From an uncultured Bacteroidota bacterium (lineage in GTDB: Bacteria > Bacteroidota > Bacteroidia > Flavobacteriales > Flavobacteriaceae), in assembly GCA_902616905.1 (NCBI GenBank), contig CACMUP010000004.1, positions 21,144-85,143 on the forward strand: a stretch of DNA of 64,000 nt, written 5' to 3'. Shown in pieces: positions 27,150-35,100 of the stretch. Every line of letters begins with the position of its first letter. The stretch's first letter is position 1. The translations under genes and the position numbers were made by a program. A model generated the notes under the pieces. That model was not told the origin of the DNA and made no database searches. It saw only the letters and a program-made list of their open reading frames with translations.

Positions 27150-29378
27150 TTATAAATTCCAACGTAGACCAAAATAAATCATTCTACCAAAAATTGGTGC
27201 ATAAACTTGTGCAGAATCAAAATTAATTCCAAATGGATCATCAATTCCTATTATTGGATTTAATTGTTTATAGTTACCCATATTTTCGACTCCTCCATAG
27301 ATTTCAAATGTTTCTGTAAAAGCTCTTGTTAATTGAGTATTCCAAAGACCATATGCTGGTGCATAACTACCTTCTATATCCCTTGAAGTGCCAACTAAGC
27401 GTTGTTTACCTAAAGCGTGAAATGTAAGATCCCATCGCCATTGTGCTTGATTATCATTTCGTCTTGACTCCCAACCAAGATTTACAAAAAAAATATTTTT
27501 TGCTTGCAGTGGTCTTTGCAAAAATCCTGAATTATATGAAGTCTTAACATCGTAATTTTTATAAGCAAATCTCAAATTCAAAAAATCTGATGGGTAATAA
27601 TCAAGAGATAGCTGAAAGCTATTAGCTCTGCTCGGACCATTTAAATTATAGAAAGAAATTTGTCCCTCTGTTTCCCAATCAATAACAACTTGATCAATAA
27701 AATTAGTTATGTAATAATCAACTGTTAAGTCACCACTTTTTCCAAAAACATTGAAAATTTGTCTAATACTTAATCCATAATTCCAAGCTTTTTCGGGATT
27801 TAATCCATAAATAGGCCCTCCATTATCTAAAATATTAATTTGTCGATTTGTTCCAAAAAGTGATTGATTTTCAGCAAATATATTTGCTACTTTACGGCCA
27901 GTCCCTGCAGAGAGACGGAATATCGTATTCTCCTGAGGCAAATATCTCAAATGTAACCTAGGAGTAATGAAGGTACCTAAGCGATTATGAGAATCAAGTC
28001 TTATCCCAGCAACTAAATTGAAATTTTCCAGACTATTATATGTGTATTCAAAAAAACTTCCAATAGACCGATCACTTCTATTAAAATAAAAGTTGTCAAC
28101 CGTTTCTAAATATCTATCATAAGAAAAGTTTATCCCTATTTTAAATTTATTTTTTGTGTTTCCAATTATAGAATTATATAATAAACTTGAATAAAAACTT
28201 TGATGATTAATATTATATATTCTAAATCCATAGTACGCTTCTTGGTCTTGATTACTAAAAGCTGATTGAAAACCAAAACTCTTATATGATAATTCAGGAA
28301 ATACATATCCTATTTTTAGAGAAGTGTCTAATCTATTTGTATCTATTTGACTCCCCCAAAGGGCAAAATTATTTCTATCTTCTTCAGGGTTAAACCCTAA
28401 AGAGCCTAAAGTTTTTTCATCCCGCATTAGACGAAAACTGCCAAAACCGACCCATCCCTTATTAGCATTTATATATTGCCAGCGATTTAAAATATTTACC
28501 TGTTTAGCTAAAGGTGCATCCAAAAATGAGTCTCCATTACCGTCCATTTCTTTTGTTCTTTGATTACCATGTAAAAAAAGACCACTGCTCCATTTATCAC
28601 TAATTTTCCAATTTCCCTGGATATTAGTTTCCTGGCTCCCCATATTTGATGTAAAAAGGTTAAAGAATAATGGCATATCTGAAAAGGGCTTTTTTATTTC
28701 AGTATTTATTTGTCCTGAAATACTTTCAAATCCATTAACTACACTACCTGTACCTTTTGTAATTTGAATACTTTCGATCCAAGTACCGGGTGTGAAAGAT
28801 AAACCAAAAGCTTGTGAAGCACCTCTAACCATTGGTATGTTTTCTTCACTTATAAGCAAATAAGGGCTTGTTAGTCCTAACATTCTAATTTGCTTGGTCC
28901 CTGTTAATGCATCAGAAAAATTAACGTCTATAGATGGGTTAGTTTCAAAACTTTCTGAAAGGTTACAACAAGCTGCTTTTAATAATTCCTCACTATTTAC
29001 ATTAATTATATTTTGAGCTTCTAAGTATGATTTTTGTATTGCTTTTCTTCTTTGAGTTACAGTAACTTCGTCTAAAGATTCAGAATCACTCTCTTTTAAA
29101 AATCTGATTACTAATTTATTTTCTTTTAAACTTAAAGTGTCTGACTTATATCCAATATAACTTAGTATGAGTTTTTCATCCGAGCCCAGAAAAGGTATAG
29201 AAAATTTTCCCTGCTCATCAGTAATTGTTCCTATTTCAGTGTTTAACCAAAATACGTTAGCTCCAATTAAAGGAATTGTTTCACTCCCGTCTTTAGTGAG
29301 AACTCTCCCTTTGAGATCGTTTTGAGAATACAATTTGAAACCCAAAAGGGTAATTATTATAATTAAATATTTTTTCAT
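27150..29378 (-). CDS. TonB-dependent outer-membrane receptor, probably for a metal or metal complex
   Basis: Outer-membrane beta-barrel receptor of 742 aa. The signal peptide (1-19) is followed by a carboxypeptidase-regulatory-like domain (DLKGRVLTKDGSETIPLIGA; about 21-105), a plug domain (about 125-235) with the usual IESIQITKGTGSVVNGFESI region, and a barrel ending in aromatic-terminated GLRWNL. The plug contains an adjacent cysteine pair in LLKAACCNLSESF, an unusual feature matching the CC pairs of its neighbours. There is no SusD partner, which argues against glycan uptake. It is flanked by HMA proteins and a HYC_CC_PP protein on the same strand, so copper or a related metal is the best guess. 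Substrate is inferred. Confidence 0.88.
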   Translation of the reverse strand: MKKYLIIIITLLGFKLYSQNDLKGRVLTKDGSETIPLIGANVFWLNTEIGTITDEQGKFSIPFLGSDEKLILSYIGYKSDTLSLKENKLVIRFLKESDSESLDEVTVTQRRKAIQKSYLEAQNIINVNSEELLKAACCNLSESFETNPSIDVNFSDALTGTKQIRMLGLTSPYLLISEENIPMVRGASQAFGLSFTPGTWIESIQITKGTGSVVNGFESISGQINTEIKKPFSDMPLFFNLFTSNMGSQETNIQGNWKISDKWSSGLFLHGNQRTKEMDGNGDSFLDAPLAKQVNILNRWQYINANKGWVGFGSFRLMRDEKTLGSLGFNPEEDRNNFALWGSQIDTNRLDTSLKIGYVFPELSYKSFGFQSAFSNQDQEAYYGFRIYNINHQSFYSSLLYNSIIGNTKNKFKIGINFSYDRYLETVDNFYFNRSDRSIGSFFEYTYNSLENFNLVAGIRLDSHNRLGTFITPRLHLRYLPQENTIFRLSAGTGRKVANIFAENQSLFGTNRQINILDNGGPIYGLNPEKAWNYGLSIRQIFNVFGKSGDLTVDYYITNFIDQVVIDWETEGQISFYNLNGPSRANSFQLSLDYYPSDFLNLRFAYKNYDVKTSYNSGFLQRPLQAKNIFFVNLGWESRRNDNQAQWRWDLTFHALGKQRLVGTSRDIEGSYAPAYGLWNTQLTRAFTETFEIYGGVENMGNYKQLNPIIGIDDPFGINFDSAQVYAPIFGRMIYFGLRWNL

Positions 29379-29426
29379 TAGTTTTTTTTTATGTTAAATA
29401 ATCTACTTTGTAGGGAGTAGATAGAT

Positions 29427-29846
29427 TTAATCATAAAAAATAAGTGACTGGTGATGAAGAAATAATTGTTTTGATAAGATAGGTGGTGGACTCCATTTCT
29501 GAGAATTTTCGTTAACAAAAAAAGCTTTTAATTGGAATTCAAAAGGCTTTAGAGGAGGAAAACTATTTGGAGTCAGAAAATTTGTCCAATCTTTCACTTG
29601 TACTTTTGTGGGATATTGACCCTGATATACTAATGTGTTATCTTCACAACAAGATTTTTTTGATAACTCCTTTTTGGATGGAACTTCATTTTCTTTTTTG
29701 TTTTCCATACCACAATTTTTAGGGTTAAATGCAAAAGAAACTTTTGATATTTTCCCCCCACAATAATGAATATTTAAAGCATATCCAAAATTGGATCCAA
29801 ATATTAGAATCGCTAGTGATAAACTTATTAATCTCCTCATTTTCAT
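29427..29846 (-). CDS. HYC_CC_PP-type small exported protein
   Basis: A 139-aa protein with a signal peptide (about residues 1-23, FGSNFGYA) and the three marks of the Bacteroidota HYC_CC_PP family: NIHYCGGKI, KKSCCEDN and WSPPPIL. A single further Cys lies in PKNCGM. The middle is Lys/Glu-rich. The function of this family is not established; the pattern of exposed His and Cys and the neighbours (HMA and TonB receptor) suggest periplasmic binding of a soft metal. It is 19 bp from the HMA-MauE gene upstream and 48 bp from the TonB receptor gene downstream. Confidence 0.75.
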   Translation of the reverse strand: MKMRRLISLSLAILIFGSNFGYALNIHYCGGKISKVSFAFNPKNCGMENKKENEVPSKKELSKKSCCEDNTLVYQGQYPTKVQVKDWTNFLTPNSFPPLKPFEFQLKAFFVNENSQKWSPPPILSKQLFLHHQSLIFYD

Positions 29847-29865
29847 AGTGTAAAGGTACTAAATT

Positions 29866-30579
29866 TTATAAAATATAGTCTAATAAAAGTAAGCTAGACA
29901 TTATAAGCATAATACCATTTTCTATTAAAGTAGCCTCTGTCATTGGTAATTTTAAGGCAGTTCCTAAACAAGCACATTGAATTTGAGATTTTTGAAATAA
30001 AGCTTTAATGACACCAAAAGTAGTCATGGATAAAATTAAAATAGTCACAATTATTGAAATAAGAATTTGGAATTCAAGCAAATATGAAATTCCCAATCCA
30101 GTTTCAAGAAAAGGGTAAAATTTGGCATAAAAAGGTAAATATTTAGCCAAAGGATCATATCTTTTAAAGGAGTCAGGAAATCCCTTATAATCTAAAAATT
30201 TAAAAAAACTAAACACAATAAAAAATAGTCCCATAAAAATTTGCATTCCCCTTTTTGGAGTTAATTCAAAATAGTAGGTATAGGAAAATGTAACTGTTAT
30301 AATATAACTGAAAATTAAAATTAGTGGTTTTAATTGTTTTAGTTTAGAACTATTCTTTTGAATATTTTTAAAATTATTTTCTGTTTGAACGGAATATTTA
30401 GAACCTAGAATTTTAGACAATATATTTTTGGAAATAGTTTTTTTAGAATTTATAGTTGCTGTACCTCTTTCTATTGAAACCTCAGCATTAATTACCTCTT
30501 CAATGGACTCTATTTTTTGTTTCACAAAATTTTGACATCCCTCACATGTCATTCCAGTTATAATAAAACTCTGCTTCAT
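29866..30579 (-). CDS. HMA domain fused to a MauE/DoxX-like four-helix membrane domain
   Basis: A 237-aa inner-membrane protein. Residues 1-65 form an HMA domain with the metal-binding motif GMTCEGC (Cys12 and Cys15 by count from the start). After a polar linker come about four membrane helices (about 85-105, 112-130, 155-190, 215-236) with the loop QIQCACLGTALKLPMTEA, which carries a CxC pair and matches MauE-type redox-associated proteins. Such a fusion could take metal from a cytoplasmic or periplasmic donor to the membrane, or handle thiol redox at the membrane. It heads the four-gene set; upstream is a 103-bp gap to the divergent GAF gene with no clear promoter found. Confidence 0.75.
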   Translation of the reverse strand: MKQSFIITGMTCEGCQNFVKQKIESIEEVINAEVSIERGTATINSKKTISKNILSKILGSKYSVQTENNFKNIQKNSSKLKQLKPLILIFSYIITVTFSYTYYFELTPKRGMQIFMGLFFIVFSFFKFLDYKGFPDSFKRYDPLAKYLPFYAKFYPFLETGLGISYLLEFQILISIIVTILILSMTTFGVIKALFQKSQIQCACLGTALKLPMTEATLIENGIMLIMSSLLLLDYIL

Positions 30580-30685
30580 AATCTTTACAATAGGATAAAA
30601 TTATAACTATCTTATCAAAAAGATAAATATATATTCTTTGATTTAAAACCACTTTAAAAATTAAGTTTTTAAGTACTGGATTATG

Positions 30686-30693
30686 TATTTTTG
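30686..30693 (+). promoter_or_regulatory. Candidate -7 box of the GAF/fRMsr gene
   Basis: TATTTTTG matches TAnnTTTG and lies 7-10 nt before the ATGs at 30701 and 30704. It overlaps an earlier in-frame ATG at 30683, which argues that translation starts downstream of it. No -33 TTG is seen. Confidence 0.35.
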
Positions 30694-30703
30694 TTTTAAT
30701 ATG

Positions 30704-31186
30704 ATGTCATTAAGTAATACTGAAGTTTTAAAGGAAATCAAAACTATTTTAGATACATCTAATATTGACATTTTAATTGGGCTCAAAAAATGTTGTCATT
30801 TTCTAAAAGATAATATATTGCATTTTGATTGGGTAGGATTTTATTTTGCTGATTTCCAAACAAAAAACCTTAATCTGAAGGCCTTTTCTGGAAAACCAAC
30901 AGACCATACAACCATTCCATTTGGAAATGGTATTTGTGGACAAGTGGCACTTTCTAATAGAAATTTTATGGTTCCAGATGTGAGAAAACAAGATAATTAT
31001 ATCGCTTGTAGTATCGATGTTAAATCTGAATTGGTAGTCCCCTTATTTATTGAAGGAAAAAATATCGGCCAAATTGATATTGACTCAAATAAATTAAACC
31101 CATTTAGTAAAGAAGATGAGCTTTTGCTTGAAGCTTGTTGTGATCTTATTTCAAAAACCTATGGTAACTCTCTTTTAAGTTTATAA
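30704..31186 (+). CDS. GAF-domain protein, free methionine-(R)-sulfoxide reductase type
   Basis: Single GAF domain of the fRMsr type, reducing free methionine-R-sulfoxide in the cytoplasm using thioredoxin. The diagnostic blocks are IPFGNGICGQVA and NYIACSIDVKSELVVPL, whose cysteines match the resolving and catalytic Cys of E. coli YebR (Cys94, Cys118) by eye. The first YebR cysteine (Cys84) is absent, replaced in DHTTIPFG. I choose ATG 30704 (MSLSNTEV) because a likely -7 box covers the ATG at 30683; ATG 30701 is equally possible. The next gene, purH, follows 7 bp later, suggesting co-transcription. Confidence 0.8.
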   Translation: MSLSNTEVLKEIKTILDTSNIDILIGLKKCCHFLKDNILHFDWVGFYFADFQTKNLNLKAFSGKPTDHTTIPFGNGICGQVALSNRNFMVPDVRKQDNYIACSIDVKSELVVPLFIEGKNIGQIDIDSNKLNPFSKEDELLLEACCDLISKTYGNSLLSL

Positions 31187-31193
31187 TTAAATC

Positions 31194-32717
31194 ATGCAAC
31201 AAAAAAAAATAACTTCTGCTCTTATCTCTGTATATGACAAAACTGGTTTAGAACCAATAATTAAAGAGCTTGTTGATAATGGAGTGACTTTGTATTCTAC
31301 TGGAGGAACAGAAACATTCATTAAAAACCTAAGTTATAAAGTAAACAGTGTCGAAGGGCTCACGGGTTATCCTTCAATTCTAGGGGGAAGGGTGAAAACT
31401 TTACATCCTAAGGTATTTGGTGGAATCCTAAATCGAGAAGAAAATCACTCAGATAAGAAAGAACTAAATGAATTTGAAATCCCTTCATTTGATTTAGTCA
31501 TTGTTGACTTATACCCTTTCGAGAAAACAGTTGCTGGTAATGCTTCAGAAATTGAAGTTATAGAAAAAATAGATATAGGAGGAATAGCCTTAATAAGAGC
31601 TGCTGCAAAGAATTTTTATGACGTTTTATGTATATCAGATAAGGAAGATTATCCAGAATTTCTAAAAATATATAAAAATTCAAAGGGTTCTCCATCTATA
31701 AAAGAGAGAAAATTATTTGCATTAAAAGCGTTCAATACTTCTTCTCATTATGATACAATGATTTTTAATTATTTTAATGAAAATCAAAATTCTTTAAAAC
31801 TAAGTTTTAAAAATTCACGAGAATTAAGGTATGGAGAAAATCCTCATCAGAAAGGATTATTTTATGGTCCTTTATCTGAATTAATAGAACAAATTCATGG
31901 TAAAGAGATTTCATATAATAATTTGCTAGATATCGACGCTGCTATAAATCTGATGTTAGAATTTTATGATGGTAAACCAGCTTTTGGAATTTTAAAACAT
32001 AATAATGCTTGTGGCTTCGCGGTGAGAAATGAAATAAATGAGGCTTATAAAGATGCGTTAGCTGGAGATCCTGTTTCTTCATTTGGGGGAGTTTTAATAA
32101 GTAACAGAAATATTGATCTAAAAACTGCGATAAACATCAATGATTTATTCTTTGAAGTAATTATTGGGCCTACATACAGTAGTGAAGCATTAAAAATTCT
32201 TAAAGAAAAAAAGAACAGGATAATTTTAATTCAAAAAGAGAATAAACTTCCTGAAGAAAATATTAGAAGCTGCTTGAATGGAATACTTTTACAAGATAAA
32301 GATCTTAAAACGGATGAAGAAGTTGATTTAAATACCGTTACAAAACTAAATCCTAGTAATAGAGAAATACAAGATTTAATTTTTGCTTCCAAAATTTGTA
32401 AACACACGAAATCGAATACCATTGTTCTTGCCAAAAATCAACAATTGTTAGCCTCTGGAACAGGTCAAACCTCAAGAATAGATGCATTGTATCAAGCAAT
32501 CAACAAAGCTAAAAGTTTTGGTTTTGAACTAAAGGGCTCGGTAATGGCGAGTGATGCATTTTTCCCTTTTCCAGATTGTGTTGAGATTGCTAATAATGAA
32601 GGAATTAAAACAGTAATACAACCTGGAGGTTCTATAAAAGACTACCTTTCTATTGAATATTGTAATTCAAATAAAATGAGAATGGTTGTTACAGGAACAC
32701 GTCACTTTAAACATTAA
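31194..32717 (+). CDS. purH: Bifunctional AICAR transformylase/IMP cyclohydrolase
   Basis: Catalyses the last two steps of IMP synthesis. The N-terminal IMP-cyclohydrolase (MGS-like) domain includes ALISVYDKTGLEP, LYSTGGTE and GGRVKTLHPKVFGGIL. The C-terminal AICAR-formyltransferase domain has RELRYGENPHQKG, LKHNNACGFAV with the catalytic Lys-His pair, DPVSSFGGVL and ASDAFFPFPD, and ends GTRHFKH. The length of 507 aa is normal. It sits between the GAF gene (7-bp gap) and mreB (29-bp gap), the common Bacteroidota arrangement. Confidence 0.97.
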   Translation: MQQKKITSALISVYDKTGLEPIIKELVDNGVTLYSTGGTETFIKNLSYKVNSVEGLTGYPSILGGRVKTLHPKVFGGILNREENHSDKKELNEFEIPSFDLVIVDLYPFEKTVAGNASEIEVIEKIDIGGIALIRAAAKNFYDVLCISDKEDYPEFLKIYKNSKGSPSIKERKLFALKAFNTSSHYDTMIFNYFNENQNSLKLSFKNSRELRYGENPHQKGLFYGPLSELIEQIHGKEISYNNLLDIDAAINLMLEFYDGKPAFGILKHNNACGFAVRNEINEAYKDALAGDPVSSFGGVLISNRNIDLKTAININDLFFEVIIGPTYSSEALKILKEKKNRIILIQKENKLPEENIRSCLNGILLQDKDLKTDEEVDLNTVTKLNPSNREIQDLIFASKICKHTKSNTIVLAKNQQLLASGTGQTSRIDALYQAINKAKSFGFELKGSVMASDAFFPFPDCVEIANNEGIKTVIQPGGSIKDYLSIEYCNSNKMRMVVTGTRHFKH

Positions 32718-32746
32718 TTGTTAATTTTATTATTTAATCTTAAAAA

Positions 32747-33766
32747 ATGGGATTATTCTCAGAGGAAATAGCGATTGATTTGGGAACAGCAAATACCCTT
32801 ATAATACACAACGATAAAGTCGTAGTTAATAGTCCTTCTATAGTAGCGATTGATAGAACAACCAATAAGGTAATTGCAATAGGAGAAGAGGCTAACATGA
32901 TGCAAGGGAAGACTCATGAAAATATTAAAACTGTTCGTCCACTTAAAGACGGTGTCATAGCAGATTTTAATGCCTCTGAACAAATGATTAATAGACTAAT
33001 TAAAAGCATTCCGACACTTCATCGTCGATTCTTTTCTCCCTCTCTGAGAATGGTTATATGTATCCCCTCGGGAATTACTGAAGTTGAAATGAGAGCTGTA
33101 AAAGAGTCCGCTGAAAGAGTTAATGGTAAAGAAGTTTACTTGATTCATGAACCTATGGCAGCAGCTATTGGAATTGGAATTGATATAGTGCAACCTAAAG
33201 GAAATATGATAGTTGATATTGGAGGTGGAACAACAGAAATTGCCGTAATTGCTCTTTCCGGTATTGTATGTGACAAGTCAATTAAAATTGCGGGTGATGT
33301 TTTTACTGGAGACATTATCAATTATATGCGAAGTAAACATAATCTTTACATTGGGGATAGAACTGCTGAAAAGATAAAAATTCTAGTAGGAAGTGTTATT
33401 GAAGATCTTGAAAACCCGCCAGAAGAGATGTCTGTTCAAGGGAGAGACTTATTAACTGGAAAACCAAAACAGGTCATGATTAATCATTCAGAAGTAGCTA
33501 AAGCACTAGATAAATCAGTTATTAGAATTGAAGACGCAATTATGGAAGCTTTATCACAAACACCTCCAGAGCTTTCAGCAGATATCTATAATACAGGAAT
33601 TTATCTAGCAGGGGGAGGTGCATTATTGAGAGGATTAGACAAAAGATTGTCTCAAAAAACTGACTTACCTATTTATGTGGCTGAAGATCCACTTCAAGCT
33701 GTTGTTAGAGGAACAGGTATAGCGCTAAAGAATATAGAACGTTATAAAACAGTTCTAATAAAGTAA
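32747..33766 (+). CDS. mreB: Rod-shape-determining actin homologue MreB
   Basis: Cytoplasmic actin-like ATPase that polymerises at the inner membrane to guide lateral wall synthesis. Actin-fold motifs: phosphate 1 IAIDLGTANTLI (residues 8-19), phosphate 2 NMIVDIGGGTTEIAVIAL, and the adenosine motif TGIYLAGGGALLRGL. The N-terminus MGLFSEEIA carries the hydrophobic membrane-anchoring residues. The length of 339 aa is typical. It opens the mreB-mreC-mreD-pbp2-rodA set, where genes overlap or nearly touch, so all are probably on one transcript, perhaps extended from purH. Confidence 0.97.
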   Translation: MGLFSEEIAIDLGTANTLIIHNDKVVVNSPSIVAIDRTTNKVIAIGEEANMMQGKTHENIKTVRPLKDGVIADFNASEQMINRLIKSIPTLHRRFFSPSLRMVICIPSGITEVEMRAVKESAERVNGKEVYLIHEPMAAAIGIGIDIVQPKGNMIVDIGGGTTEIAVIALSGIVCDKSIKIAGDVFTGDIINYMRSKHNLYIGDRTAEKIKILVGSVIEDLENPPEEMSVQGRDLLTGKPKQVMINHSEVAKALDKSVIRIEDAIMEALSQTPPELSADIYNTGIYLAGGGALLRGLDKRLSQKTDLPIYVAEDPLQAVVRGTGIALKNIERYKTVLIK

Positions 33767-33772
33767 TTAAGT

Positions 33773-34594
33773 ATGCAGCGAATTTTTAGCGCGCTCATAC
33801 ATTATAGAAATGCGATCATTTACCTTATTCTTCTGACTATATCCCTATTATATTTAAATAGTAATAGTAATTTTCATCAAAGTCAGATTGAAAAATACGG
33901 TTTATACTTCTCCCAAAGAATTTACAATTTAAGTTATTCAATTAAAAAATATTTTAATTTAAAAAAAGTAAATTCAGACCTTTTTGAAGAAAACAGAAAA
34001 CTAAAAGAATTAGAATTAAGATCTAGAAGTGTATCTCTGTATCCAAAAGATTATTACCCATTGAGACGTTACCCATTTGAAATAAAAAAAGGAAATGTAA
34101 TTAAGAACAGCTTTTTAAATCAGAGGAATTTTATAATAGTTGATAAAGGCAAGGCAGATGGTATAAAACCTGAAATGGCTGTTATATCTGACAGAGGAAT
34201 AATTGGCATAGTCAAAGCTGTTTCTGAAAATTACTCAAGTATAATTTCAATTTTAAATCAAAACTTAAAAATCAATATCCGTCTAAAAAAAAGCAATGCA
34301 GTTGGGACTCTTTCGTGGAAAGGAATTAATCCTTTAGAATTTCAAATAGAGGATGTAGTAAGAAATACTAGTATTCAAATTGGAGACACCATTATTACTG
34401 GCGGAATGTCTTCGTATTTCCCTTTTGGGATCCCAATTGGGAAAATAACAGACTTTGAAGATAATTCTAAAGCTGGTTATTATACAATAAATGCAAAACT
34501 TTTTGAAGATCCTTCATTGATTTATCATGTTTATATAATTGAGAATAAAGACTTAGAAGAAATTAATAGACTACAAGAAAATACTTTAAAATGA
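33773..34594 (+). CDS. mreC: Rod-shape-determining protein MreC
   Basis: Bitopic inner-membrane protein that links MreB to the periplasmic elongasome. One membrane helix (about 13-28, AIIYLILLTISLLYL), then a coiled coil (about 55-85), then a beta-rich double-barrel domain containing NFIIVDKGKADGIKPEMAV and GDTIITGGMSSYFPFGIPIG, typical of MreC. The length of 273 aa is within range for Bacteroidota. It lies 6 bp after mreB and overlaps mreD by 4 bp (ATGA), indicating translational coupling. Confidence 0.95.
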   Translation: MQRIFSALIHYRNAIIYLILLTISLLYLNSNSNFHQSQIEKYGLYFSQRIYNLSYSIKKYFNLKKVNSDLFEENRKLKELELRSRSVSLYPKDYYPLRRYPFEIKKGNVIKNSFLNQRNFIIVDKGKADGIKPEMAVISDRGIIGIVKAVSENYSSIISILNQNLKINIRLKKSNAVGTLSWKGINPLEFQIEDVVRNTSIQIGDTIITGGMSSYFPFGIPIGKITDFEDNSKAGYYTINAKLFEDPSLIYHVYIIENKDLEEINRLQENTLK

Positions 34595-35100
34595 ACAGAA
34601 ATAATATTATCCTTATAATTTCATTTATCCTATTAGTTTTCTTTCAGACACTAGTTTTTAATAATTTATATCTTTTTGGATTCATAAATCCAATGGTTTA
34701 TGTACTTTTTTTAGTTATATATCGTTTTGATTATGATCAAACCTTTTTTATTCTTTCAAGTTTCATTCTTGGATTTTTAATTGACTTTTTTTCTCAATCG
34801 GGAGGAGCTCACACTATATCAACTCTTACAGTTGGATTTATTAGACCAATAATAATTAAAAATACTTTCGTTGTAAGTTCAGAAATACCAGGGAGTTTTC
34901 AAAATGAAAATAGAATTTTAGACAAATATCTCTTTTTATCTTCTATTATTGGTTTGCATCACTTTTTATATTTTGTTTTTGTATACTTTAATTGGAGGGC
35001 CATATCACTGATTATTAAAAATACATTATCAACATTCGTTTTTTCATTAATTTTAATTTCTTTAATTTCTGTTTTTTACAATAAATCTAATGATTCATAA
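34591..35100 (+). CDS. mreD: Rod-shape-determining protein MreD
   Basis: Polytopic inner-membrane protein of 169 aa with about five hydrophobic segments. The visible family marks are the position in the operon, the hydrophobic profile and LGFLIDFFSQSGGAHTIS, equal to the GxxxDxxxxxxxG region of MreD. It overlaps mreC by 4 bp and pbp2 by 11 bp. Sequence similarity alone is weak, as always for MreD; synteny makes the call firm. Confidence 0.92.
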   Translation: MNRNNIILIISFILLVFFQTLVFNNLYLFGFINPMVYVLFLVIYRFDYDQTFFILSSFILGFLIDFFSQSGGAHTISTLTVGFIRPIIIKNTFVVSSEIPGSFQNENRILDKYLFLSSIIGLHHFLYFVFVYFNWRAISLIIKNTLSTFVFSLILISLISVFYNKSNDS

